DNA of 64,000 bases from an uncultured Dorea sp. (GTDB lineage: Bacteria > Bacillota > Clostridia > Lachnospirales > Lachnospiraceae): contig CAJTYU010000008.1 in the NCBI GenBank assembly GCA_910584095.1, positions 1 through 64,000 on the forward strand, written 5' to 3'. Shown piece after piece: positions 7,830 through 14,793 of this stretch; the stretch's first letter is position 1, and each line of letters opens with the position of its first letter. Below the pieces are notes generated by a model. It did no database searches, had not been told where the DNA came from, and was given only the letters and a program-made list of their open reading frames with translations. The position numbers and the translations under genes were made by a program.

Positions 7830-9188
7830 TTAAAAAGGTAATCTGAATCTTCCCTTTTTACCACCTTTTGTCATGGTCTTCATCATCTTTTTCATACCGT
7901 CAAACTGCTTAACCATACGGTTCACTTCACTGATATCTACACCGGCGCCTCTAGCGATCCTGTGCTTTCTTGACGGATTTATAAGATCCGGATTCGCCCG
8001 TTCCTTAGGCGTCATAGAGTAGATCATAGCTTCCATTCTCGCCAGCTGCTTCTCGGCCGCCTGCGTCTGCTCATCGGAAATCTTCATATTCTTGCCGCCA
8101 AGGCCTCCCAATGCACCCAGACCCGGAAGCATGCCTAAAACTCCGGAAAATCCGCCCATATTCTTCATCTGCTGGGTACTTACCAGAAAATCGTTGTAAT
8201 CAAACTGATTCTTCTTCATTTTCTGGCCAACCTGCATTGCCTTCTCTGCATCAATCTCTGCTTCCGCCTTCTCGATCAGCGTCAGCACGTCACCCATGCC
8301 AAGGATCCTTGAAGCCATACGGTCCGGATGAAACTGCTCCAAATCCGACAGCTTCTCGCCCATACCTACATAGAGGATCGGCTTGCCGGTTACCGCCTTA
8401 ACAGACAGCGCCGCACCGCCTCTGGTATCTCCGTCTAACTTGGTCACGATCACGCCGTCTATTCCCGCCTTCTGGTCAAACTCAGCCGCCACATTCACGG
8501 CATCCTGACCGGTCATAGCGTCAATCACGAGAATCGTCTGATGTACTTCAACTGTTTCCTTGATCTCCTTAAGCTCCGCCATCATATCTTCATCAATATG
8601 AAGACGTCCCGCCGTATCCAGAATCACGATATGGTTGCCGTTCTTCTTCGCATGCTCTACCGCCGCCTTAGCAATATTCGCCGGTTTATGGTTCTCCCCC
8701 ATGGAAAACACCTCGACGCCCTGCTTCTCTCCGTTAATCTGGAGCTGCTTAATCGCAGCGGGACGATACACGTCACAGGCGGCAAGCAGCGGCTTCTTGC
8801 CTTTTAATTTGAATTTCCCCGCAAGCTTGGCCGTTGTGGTCGTCTTACCTGCGCCCTGAAGACCTGCCATCAGGATTACGGTAACGGCGCTTCCCGGCTG
8901 AAGCTTAATCTCTGTCGTCTCGGAACCCATAAGCTTTATCAGCTCTTCATGCACGATCTTGATCACCATCTGGCCGGGATTCAAACCATTCATCACGTCC
9001 TGGCCGACGGCCCTCTCCTGCACGCTTTTAATAAACTCCTTAACCACCTTGAAGCTGACGTCGGCTGCGAGAAGCGCGCGCTTAATCTCTTTCATGGCTT
9101 CCTTTACATCCGCCTCTGTCAAACGGCCCTTGCTTCTTAAATTTTTAAATACATTCTGAAGCTTTTCTGTTAAACTGTCAAATGCCAT
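7830..9188 (-). CDS. ffh: Signal recognition particle GTPase Ffh (SRP54)
   Basis: GTPase of the signal recognition particle that targets nascent membrane proteins to FtsY. The NG domain has AGLQGAGKTTTTAKLA (P-loop), DTAGRL and TKLDGD; the Met-rich M domain follows, with a Gly-rich stretch (GVLGMLPGLGALGGLGG) and ending with the GRFRLPF tail. I set the start at 9188 (MAFDSLTEKLQ), 8 bases after GAGGAG; the frame is open to 9203. 452 residues. It follows ylxM by one base, so translation is coupled. Confidence 0.97.
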   Translation of the reverse strand: MAFDSLTEKLQNVFKNLRSKGRLTEADVKEAMKEIKRALLAADVSFKVVKEFIKSVQERAVGQDVMNGLNPGQMVIKIVHEELIKLMGSETTEIKLQPGSAVTVILMAGLQGAGKTTTTAKLAGKFKLKGKKPLLAACDVYRPAAIKQLQINGEKQGVEVFSMGENHKPANIAKAAVEHAKKNGNHIVILDTAGRLHIDEDMMAELKEIKETVEVHQTILVIDAMTGQDAVNVAAEFDQKAGIDGVIVTKLDGDTRGGAALSVKAVTGKPILYVGMGEKLSDLEQFHPDRMASRILGMGDVLTLIEKAEAEIDAEKAMQVGQKMKKNQFDYNDFLVSTQQMKNMGGFSGVLGMLPGLGALGGLGGKNMKISDEQTQAAEKQLARMEAMIYSMTPKERANPDLINPSRKHRIARGAGVDISEVNRMVKQFDGMKKMMKTMTKGGKKGRFRLPF

Positions 9189-9189
9189 G

Positions 9190-9540
9190 CTACAACTCCT
9201 CAATAATCTCGTCTGCTATCCTGCGGATATCTGCCTTCAGTTCCATAGTGTCCGCGCCCGGCTTCGTATCCCTGTCAAGAATTTCATTTATATCATGAAG
9301 CTTCTCCTTTATTGTAAGAAATCTTGATACCAGATGCAGCCTGTTCTCATATCCCTGAAGTGTCTTATTACACCGTTTGATCAAATCATGCACAGCCTGT
9401 CTGCTGATACCTGTATTTCCTGCAATCTCACCGAGGGATAAATCCTCCAGCACAAACTGTTCATAAATATCTTTCTGATGAGTCGTAAGGAGCTCACCAT
9501 AAAAATCATAGAGCAATGCCTGCTTCAAAATATCATCCAT
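9190..9540 (-). CDS. ylxM: YlxM/p13-like helix-turn-helix protein of the SRP operon
   Basis: A 116-residue protein with a sigma-factor-like helix-turn-helix (LSLGEIAGNTGISRQAVHDLIKRC). The start ILKQALLYDFYGELLT and the YEQFVLEDLSLGEIA context are family-typical. In streptococci YlxM interacts with SRP components; a DNA-binding role is not proven. It is the first gene of the ffh operon, with a clear promoter just upstream. Confidence 0.94.
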   Translation of the reverse strand: MDDILKQALLYDFYGELLTTHQKDIYEQFVLEDLSLGEIAGNTGISRQAVHDLIKRCNKTLQGYENRLHLVSRFLTIKEKLHDINEILDRDTKPGADTMELKADIRRIADEIIEEL

Positions 9541-9557
9541 TATTTCTCACCTGTGCT

Positions 9558-9586
9558 ATCATATACCAATTTTTTACCGGTGTCAA
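9558..9586 (-). promoter_or_regulatory. Promoter of the ylxM-ffh-rpsP-khpA operon
   Basis: Consensus -35 TTGACA (9581-9586), a 17-base spacer and -10 TATGAT (9558-9563). The -10 ends about 18 bases before the ylxM ATG. One of the best sigma-A-type promoters in the window. Confidence 0.88.
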
Positions 9587-9660
9587 GTATTTTTTCTTTA
9601 CGAACACTCGTTTATATTGTTTTTTCGTTTTCTTCAATACTGATGCCAGATAAAATGCTT

Positions 9661-9690
9661 TTAAAAAGGATATGCCTTGTATGCATACCC
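9661..9690 (-). terminator. Terminator after the small membrane protein gene
   Basis: Minus-strand stem GGGTATGC (9683-9690) with GCATATCC (9668-9675, one G-T pair), followed by five T (9663-9667). It separates the accessory genes from the ffh operon. Confidence 0.75.
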
Positions 9691-9713
9691 TTGAATAATA
9701 TCAATATCTATTT

Positions 9714-10064
9714 TCATTTTTTACAGCCTATCATCGATATGATATGGATGATTCCGCAGATAGCCGCATAACCTCCCCAAATCTTTAAATCCGCATAACT
9801 GCCAGCCATTGTCAATCCTAATAATGCGCCAATAAGATATAATATGATACAGGCTATATTCCCCCCGTTTTTCTCCTTGTTTCTAGTAGCAATCGACACA
9901 ATTCCTGCTGTCAGAAGACAGATTGCTGTCATCAATCCCGCACTTCCGCTTACTTCTCCATTATCTGCCAATGCGTTGCCTAATCCTGCCGCACATGACT
10001 GAAATGTTACAAACACAAACAAGATAATTGATAAGATACCTGTTACTAATTTCAATGTTTTCAT
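9714..10064 (-). CDS. Small membrane protein of unknown function
   Basis: 116 residues with three or four hydrophobic helices: 1-26, which ends in a FQSCAAG stretch and could be a signal or lipoprotein segment; 41-60; 68-88; and 95-113. It looks like the small membrane proteins often found beside DUF5067-type lipoproteins in clostridia, and here it lies 39 bases downstream of such a gene. No catalytic motif is visible. Confidence 0.75.
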   Translation of the reverse strand: MKTLKLVTGILSIILFVFVTFQSCAAGLGNALADNGEVSGSAGLMTAICLLTAGIVSIATRNKEKNGGNIACIILYLIGALLGLTMAGSYADLKIWGGYAAICGIIHIISMIGCKK

Positions 10065-10103
10065 TTTGCTTATTCCCTTCTTAATTCTTCTGCTTCCGCA
10101 TCT

Positions 10104-10646
10104 TTACTGCAATGCTAATTCCTGTTCCTGATAAATGCCGTCCAGAATATTCTCCGCGGACTGGTCGTTTACTTTTAAGATTACCGGGTTTGCCGTATCC
10201 TGAAGTGTATACATAAATGCAACTTCGAGAGATGCATCTTTCATTAATTCTTTGGAAAGATTGCTCTCAGCCTCATTTTCCTCCATAAAGTCTCCTGTCG
10301 TAAATTCACATTCCACTCCATTTTGAAATGCCTGCGGATAAAATGTTGACTGGGCTGTTTTTGTTTCGTCAGACTTATTTGTATAGATAAAATAAATTCT
10401 CACTGCATCCGTGCCATTGTAATCCTGTGCCAATTCATGCCTTGCATAAACCAAACTCCCTTCCGCATTATCTAGATTAATCTGTTCAACCTTCGTTTCG
10501 GCAGCCGGCTCCTCCTCTTCTTCCACCGCGTTCGTTTCGGCAGCATTCTCCGTTTCATCCAGATCAGCGCTACCGCTGTCACCGCAGCCGCACATAAGTA
10601 CCATTATCAGCAATACCAATAATGCTACAACAATTTTCTTTTTCAT
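10104..10646 (-). CDS. DUF5067-type lipoprotein
   Basis: 180-residue exported lipoprotein. A basic start and hydrophobic stretch end in MVLMCGCGDSG, a lipobox-like site. An acidic Glu-rich linker (about 30-50) leads to a beta-rich domain of the immunoglobulin-like DUF5067 type (DAVRIYFIYTNKSDETKTAQ ... AFQNGVECE). The family is thought to be surface or stress related but no function is proven. Probably co-transcribed with the membrane gene downstream. A promoter is at 10677-10705. Confidence 0.82.
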   Translation of the reverse strand: MKKKIVVALLVLLIMVLMCGCGDSGSADLDETENAAETNAVEEEEEPAAETKVEQINLDNAEGSLVYARHELAQDYNGTDAVRIYFIYTNKSDETKTAQSTFYPQAFQNGVECEFTTGDFMEENEAESNLSKELMKDASLEVAFMYTLQDTANPVILKVNDQSAENILDGIYQEQELALQ

Positions 10647-10676
10647 ATAAACTCCTCCTAAATCCTATTTTATACT

Positions 10677-10705
10677 ACTTTATCCTATTAGCAAGTATAT
10701 GTCAA
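10677..10705 (-). promoter_or_regulatory. Promoter of the DUF5067-type lipoprotein gene
   Basis: -35 TTGACA (10700-10705), 17-base spacer and -10 TAAAGT (10677-10682) on the minus strand, about 30 bases before the ATG at 10646. Confidence 0.7.
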
Positions 10706-10713
10706 GATTATGT

Positions 10714-10738
10714 CGTATATATTTATATAATATATACG
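10714..10738. promoter_or_regulatory. AT-rich inverted repeat, candidate operator of the RHH protein
   Basis: Perfect 9-bp arms CGTATATAT (10714-10722) and ATATATACG (10730-10738) around 7 AT bases. It lies 18 bases upstream of a 48-residue ribbon-helix-helix gene and contains its likely -10 (TATAAT-like). Autorepression is inferred from position. Confidence 0.5.
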
Positions 10739-10756
10739 CTTATAAGGAGCTGACAC

Positions 10757-10903
10757 ATGAAACCATTAAAAAACAAAGTAAGTATTACACTTGACTCAGA
10801 TATCATAGAGAAGATTAAGCTGCTTGCCGAAAAGGATGACCGTTCTTTCTCCCAGTACATTAATCTTGTCCTCAAAGAACATCTGAATCAAAAAGAAGCA
10901 TAG
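10757..10903 (+). CDS. Ribbon-helix-helix (CopG/Arc-type) small DNA-binding protein
   Basis: 48-residue ORF. It reads MKPLKNKVSITLDSD and continues with IIEKIKLLAEKDDRSFSQYI. The pattern of a short beta strand (VSITLD) followed by two helices with the RSFSQYIN turn is that of ribbon-helix-helix repressors or antitoxins. AAGGAG lies 7 bases before the ATG, and a stem-loop terminator overlaps the stop. It is divergent from the lipoprotein gene, with a palindrome between them. No toxin gene is adjacent, so it is more likely a lone regulator than part of a toxin-antitoxin pair. Confidence 0.82.
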   Translation: MKPLKNKVSITLDSDIIEKIKLLAEKDDRSFSQYINLVLKEHLNQKEA

Positions 10904-10927
10904 GCTTACGTCTTATGCTTCTTTATT
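10894..10927 (+). terminator. Terminator of the RHH gene
   Basis: Arms AGAAGCATA (10894-10902) and TATGCTTCT (10914-10922) with an 11-base loop, then a T-rich tail. The first arm overlaps the last codons and the stop. Confidence 0.75.
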
Positions 10928-11004
10928 CTCTCACTTTCTTCTATTTTTGTGGTATGCTGCCAGCATACAACTTTGAAAAACCACGCTTTAAAAATCTGTC
11001 CCCG

Positions 11005-12117
11005 TCAGATAAACAAATCCAGCAGCATCCATATCAACACTGCTATTACCATAAATACCAGTTCCAGCACAGCATACCCCACGATCCGGATCAGACGGTT
11101 ATCCAGCTTTAAAAGCGGCATCCGATCCCTGCATCCCAGATAATTGAATATTACTGCAATTTCCGCCAACTGGGCAAGCAGAACCAAAATGTTCTGAGAA
11201 ATCGCCCTTATGCCGGTAATTATCACGCCGTTTTCCGAAACATCCATATCCAGACAGATATAAAAAACCAGCAGATATCCCATTACTGCCAGAATCATTT
11301 TCCATACCTGGCCGTTCCGAAAACCGGGCGGCAGAAATCTGCGCCATCCAAGCAGTTCTCCGGCAGATAATCCGTTTCCTCCGGCTTCATATTTATTCCT
11401 GCCATGATACAGAGCTTCCAATTCCCCTTCCAATTCTTTTACGCTCTGGTATCTCTCATCTGGATTCAGCGCAATACAGCGGCGTATAATCTCTCCCAGC
11501 TTTCCCGGAACGATCTCTTCTACTGGAAATTTCTTTAGGACTATGTAATTTAATATAGTTCCCAAAGCATAAATATCCGAACGGCCGTCCGTCTGACGAC
11601 GCCCAAACTGCTCCGGCGGCGCAAACCCTTCCGTCCCCATAATAACTGTATCCCGGCTTTTTCCCGGACTTACTACTCTGGCAATATCAAAATCGATTAA
11701 TTTCACATGTCCCTGCAGAGTCAGCATAATATTCTCAGGTTTTAAATCTCTGCATATAATAGGCGGAGAGGCTGTATGGAGGGGAATCATCCCGCGGCAT
11801 ATTTCCTTCACGATACGGACTCCCTCTTCCACTGGCATCCTCTGCTCGCACAGAATATCCTCCAGATTCCTTCCTTCAATGTATTCCTCTATCACAATCA
11901 TCTGAGCGCCGTTTTCAAAATACCCATAAATCTGCGGAATGAACTTATTTTTATGCACCATTAAAAATTTATACACCGGCTTCTGTTCTATCTTCATGCA
12001 TTTCTTCACGGCTATTCTTCCTGTAATAGAATGCCTCACAAGCCTGACGCTGTTATTTCCATTCAGAATTCCCAGTTCCTGATATTGGGACAGCATATAC
12101 TCTTTAGACAACTCCAT
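11005..12117 (-). CDS. Membrane-anchored Hanks-type Ser/Thr protein kinase, atypical catalytic loop
   Basis: A eukaryotic-like kinase domain (residues about 10-255) followed by three membrane helices. I set the start at 12117, with GGAGG 7 bases upstream; the frame is open to 12198. Visible motifs: nucleotide-binding Lys38 in IAVKKC, ICRDLKPENIML (residues 121-132, catalytic Asp124 with the usual His replaced by Cys122), LIDFDIARV (Asp142, with Asp144 instead of the DFG Gly), and FAPPEQFG. The Gly-rich loop is weak (GILNGNNS). There is no PASTA domain, so it is not the cell-wall PknB type. It is divergent from a small helical protein only 83 bases away. Confidence 0.88.
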   Translation of the reverse strand: MELSKEYMLSQYQELGILNGNNSVRLVRHSITGRIAVKKCMKIEQKPVYKFLMVHKNKFIPQIYGYFENGAQMIVIEEYIEGRNLEDILCEQRMPVEEGVRIVKEICRGMIPLHTASPPIICRDLKPENIMLTLQGHVKLIDFDIARVVSPGKSRDTVIMGTEGFAPPEQFGRRQTDGRSDIYALGTILNYIVLKKFPVEEIVPGKLGEIIRRCIALNPDERYQSVKELEGELEALYHGRNKYEAGGNGLSAGELLGWRRFLPPGFRNGQVWKMILAVMGYLLVFYICLDMDVSENGVIITGIRAISQNILVLLAQLAEIAVIFNYLGCRDRMPLLKLDNRLIRIVGYAVLELVFMVIAVLIWMLLDLFI

Positions 12118-12200
12118 CTGCCTGCCTCCAAATTCTCTTGCTTTTACGTACAAAAAATTATATGATACATTTAACTCTTTAGCAAGAAAGGATTCCAAAA

Positions 12201-12638
12201 TTGATCACCAAAAAAAACACCAATGAATTATTAGATCTGTTATCCTCTATGAAGTCCAAAGCTTCCCTGCAGGATTTTTCAAATGAACTGAAAGAATCTG
12301 AAAAAAAGATCTCTTTTTCCGCATACCTTCTTGAAAAAATGCAGGAAAAAGAAATCCCCCCGGCACGGCTGTGGGAACTCGCCCAGATTCAGCGGAACTA
12401 TGGATACCAGATTTTAAACGGGACAAAACTGCCCGGGCGGGATAAAGTAATTGCCCTGTGCCTTTCCCTTTCCCTGACATTAGAAGAAGCCCAGCGCGCT
12501 CTTATCCTGGCAGACGCCGGCGCCCTGTATGCAAGAAGAACAAGAGATTCCATATTAATCTTCTCCCTGCAAAAGGGATTATCTGTATCAGATACAAATA
12601 TACTCTTATTCGATAATTCCAGTGAACCGCTTTCCTAG
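12201..12638 (+). CDS. Helix-turn-helix-like protein divergent from the kinase
   Basis: 145 residues, all-helical. The middle part (LWELAQIQRNYGYQILNGTKLPGRDKVIAL) has the spacing of an XRE-type helix-turn-helix in which QRNYGYQILNG would be the recognition turn, followed by a helix (LTLEEAQRALILADAGALYARR). The start is TTG at 12201, with AAAGGA 8 bases upstream; no in-frame ATG gives the same N-terminus. Its head-to-head pairing with the Ser/Thr kinase suggests a kinase substrate or regulator. That is inference. Confidence 0.72.
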   Translation: MITKKNTNELLDLLSSMKSKASLQDFSNELKESEKKISFSAYLLEKMQEKEIPPARLWELAQIQRNYGYQILNGTKLPGRDKVIALCLSLSLTLEEAQRALILADAGALYARRTRDSILIFSLQKGLSVSDTNILLFDNSSEPLS

Positions 12639-12751
12639 ATCATCAGAATCGCTCACCTGACATAATTGCGTTACCTATGATTTAATACAGGCAAACTGTA
12701 CTATTTATGACAATCTTTTTGTGTGCCGACTCAGGTATTACCTATATACTG

Positions 12752-12794
12752 CAAAATAAAAAGCTGCCGCTGACATCACACATCAGCGGCAGCT
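12752..12794 (-). terminator. Strong terminator of the IscU-like/GGGtGRT operon
   Basis: A perfect 12-bp stem: AGCTGCCGCTGA (12762-12773) with TCAGCGGCAGCT (12783-12794), followed on the minus strand by a T-rich tract (12751-12761). Confidence 0.9.
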
Positions 12795-12813
12795 CTTAAT
12801 TTTACTGCATTTC

Positions 12814-13824
12814 TTAGAACTTACCAGCCTTTGCCGCTTCCTCGATGGAAACTGCAACTGCAACTGTCATACCAACCATCGGGTTGTTGCCTGCCCCGAT
12901 CAGACCCATCATCTCTACGTGAGCCGGAACAGACGAAGAACCTGCGAACTGTGCGTCGGAGTGCATACGTCCCAGTGTATCTGTCATACCATAAGAAGCC
13001 GGTCCCGCAGCCATGTTATCCGGATGAAGAGTACGTCCCGTACCGCCGCCGGATGCTACTGAAAAATACTTCTTGCCTTTTTCCTGGCACTCTTTCTTAT
13101 AGGTACCTGCAACCGGATGCTGGAAACGTGTCGGATTGGTAGAGTTACCTGTGATCGATACGTCAACATTCTCTTTCCACATAATCGCTACGCCTTCCCG
13201 TACATCGTTCGCGCCATAGCAGTTAACCTTGGAGCGCAGACCGTCAGAATAAGCAGTTCTCTGAACTTCCTTCAGTTCTCCTGTATAATAATCGTAATCT
13301 GTCTCTACATATGTAAATCCGTTAATTCTAGAAATAATCTTCGCTGCGTCTTTGCCAAGTCCGTTCAGAATAACACGGAGCGGTTTCTGACGAACCTTGT
13401 TCGCTTTCTCTGCGATACCGATCGCGCCCTCTGCCGCTGCGAAAGACTCATGTCCTGCAAGGAATGCAAAACAATCTGTATCTTCCTCTAGAAGCATCTT
13501 TCCAAGATTACCGTGTCCAAGTCCAACCTTACGCTGGTCTGCTACAGAACCCGGGATACAGAAAGCCTGAAGGCCCTCGCCGATTGCCGCCGCTGCGTCG
13601 GACGCTTTCTTGCAGCCTTTCTTAATTGCAATTGCAGCGCCTACAGTGTAAGCCCAGCATGCATTCTCAAAACAGATTGGCTGAATACCTTTCACCTGAT
13701 TGTAAACATCCAGTCCAGCATCTTTTGTAATCTTCTCTGCTTCTTCGATAGAAGCGATGCCGTAGCTTCCTAATACTTCATTGATTTTATCAATTCTTCT
13801 TTCATATGATTCAAATAAAGCCAT
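12814..13824 (-). CDS. GGGtGRT family protein (function unknown)
   Basis: 336 residues carrying the name-giving motif SGGGTGRTLHPD (GGGTGRT at residues 259-265). Other features are many Gly/Ala stretches, a likely nucleotide-binding-like segment (LRVILNGLGKDAAK) and at least ten Cys residues spread along the chain. The family is named for its motif, and no biochemical function is established as far as I know. It is downstream of an IscU-like scaffold gene on the same strand, an association known from other clostridia. Together with the cysteines this suggests a role in Fe-S or redox-cofactor handling, which is inference. AGGAGG lies before the ATG. Confidence 0.9.
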   Translation of the reverse strand: MALFESYERRIDKINEVLGSYGIASIEEAEKITKDAGLDVYNQVKGIQPICFENACWAYTVGAAIAIKKGCKKASDAAAAIGEGLQAFCIPGSVADQRKVGLGHGNLGKMLLEEDTDCFAFLAGHESFAAAEGAIGIAEKANKVRQKPLRVILNGLGKDAAKIISRINGFTYVETDYDYYTGELKEVQRTAYSDGLRSKVNCYGANDVREGVAIMWKENVDVSITGNSTNPTRFQHPVAGTYKKECQEKGKKYFSVASGGGTGRTLHPDNMAAGPASYGMTDTLGRMHSDAQFAGSSSVPAHVEMMGLIGAGNNPMVGMTVAVAVSIEEAAKAGKF

Positions 13825-13862
13825 TTATCTATCCTCCTATTTCTATTGCGATATGTAACTCC

Positions 13863-13995
13863 TCCGCTTACCGCGGACACAGTTTGAACTTCGTTCAAAC
13901 CGGCGCGCTGCGCCTTCACAGCCTGTAGCGTCCTTCCGATTTCATGCAAGCATAAATCGTTTGTCCGCTCCAGCCTTTTCCGTCCGCTTACCGCG
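13863..13995. repeat. GC-rich structured spacer with direct and inverted repeats
   Basis: The space between the two genes of this operon holds a 13-bp direct repeat (TCCGCTTACCGCG at 13863-13875 and 13983-13995), a perfect 8-bp hairpin GTTTGAAC/GTTCAAAC with a 3-base loop (13882-13900), a GGCGCGCTGCGCC segment and a near-palindrome around ATGCAAGCAT. The composition differs from the other intergenic spaces in the window. It may be a dispersed repeat element or an mRNA-processing structure. Confidence 0.7.
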
Positions 13996-13996
13996 T

Positions 13997-14689
13997 CTAT
14001 TCTTTACGCGGGTCGATGATCTTCACTGCGTCTGCAACACGTCCGTACTGTCCCTGCGCCTTCTTCCATGCCTCGTTCGGTGTGTCGCCGGCCTTGATGA
14101 AATCTGCCATCTTTCCAAGAGATACGAACTTGTATCCGATGATCTCATCATTTGCATCCAGTGCAATACCTGTTACATATCCTTCCGCCATCTCAAGATA
14201 ACGAGGACCTTTGGCTAATGTGCCATACATTGTACCAATCTGAGAACGAAGTCCTTTTCCAAGATCTTCCAGACCTGCGCCGACAGCAAGTCCGTCTTCT
14301 GAAAACGCACTCTGTGTTCTGCCATATACGATCTGAAGGAACAGCTCTCTCATAGCTGTATTGATTGCATCACAGACAAGGTCTGTATTCAATGCCTCTA
14401 AAATTGTCTTTCCAGGAAGGATCTCTGATGCCATAGCGGCAGAATGGGTCATTCCGGAACATCCGAGCGTCTCAACAAGAGCTTCCTGGATAATTCCTTC
14501 TTTTACATTCAGCGTCAGCTTGCAGGCGCCCTGCTGCGGTGCACACCAGCCAATGCCGTGTGTAAAACCAGAAATGTCGCTGATTTCTTTCGCTTTTACC
14601 CATTTTGCTTCTTCCGGAATCGGAGCCGGCCCATGATTCGCACCCTGTGCTACTGGACACATCATTTCTACTTCATGTGAATAAATCAT
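13997..14689 (-). CDS. IscU/NifU-like iron-sulfur cluster assembly scaffold protein
   Basis: 230 residues. The core resembles IscU: WCAPQQGACKLTLNV followed by ETLGCSGMTHSAAM, and a third Cys in TDLVCDAIN, giving a plausible cluster-binding Cys set. The chain is longer than classical IscU (about 130-150), with an added C-terminal half (KGPRYLEMAEGYVTGI ...). It starts a two-gene unit with the GGGtGRT gene. AAAGGAG lies 7 bases before the ATG. Confidence 0.85.
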   Translation of the reverse strand: MIYSHEVEMMCPVAQGANHGPAPIPEEAKWVKAKEISDISGFTHGIGWCAPQQGACKLTLNVKEGIIQEALVETLGCSGMTHSAAMASEILPGKTILEALNTDLVCDAINTAMRELFLQIVYGRTQSAFSEDGLAVGAGLEDLGKGLRSQIGTMYGTLAKGPRYLEMAEGYVTGIALDANDEIIGYKFVSLGKMADFIKAGDTPNEAWKKAQGQYGRVADAVKIIDPRKE

Positions 14690-14793
14690 TTTAAAACTCC
14701 TTTCAATTGTACATGATTTTTCTAAACGTATGGTGTGTTAAATAAATCACCAAGTCTTTTACTATTTTCTCATAATTTTCCTTATTCGTCAAT

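Noticed and set aside
9601..9614. CGAACACTCGTTTA upstream of the ylxM promoter, resembling a Firmicute LexA (SOS) box
   Set aside because: Two mismatches to CGAACRNRYGTTYG and a position 15 bp upstream of the -35 of a housekeeping operon; most likely chance.
14726..14750. GTGTTAA-type repeat before the IscU-like gene, considered as a Rex redox operator
   Set aside because: About four mismatches to the TTGTTAA-N4-TTAACAA consensus.
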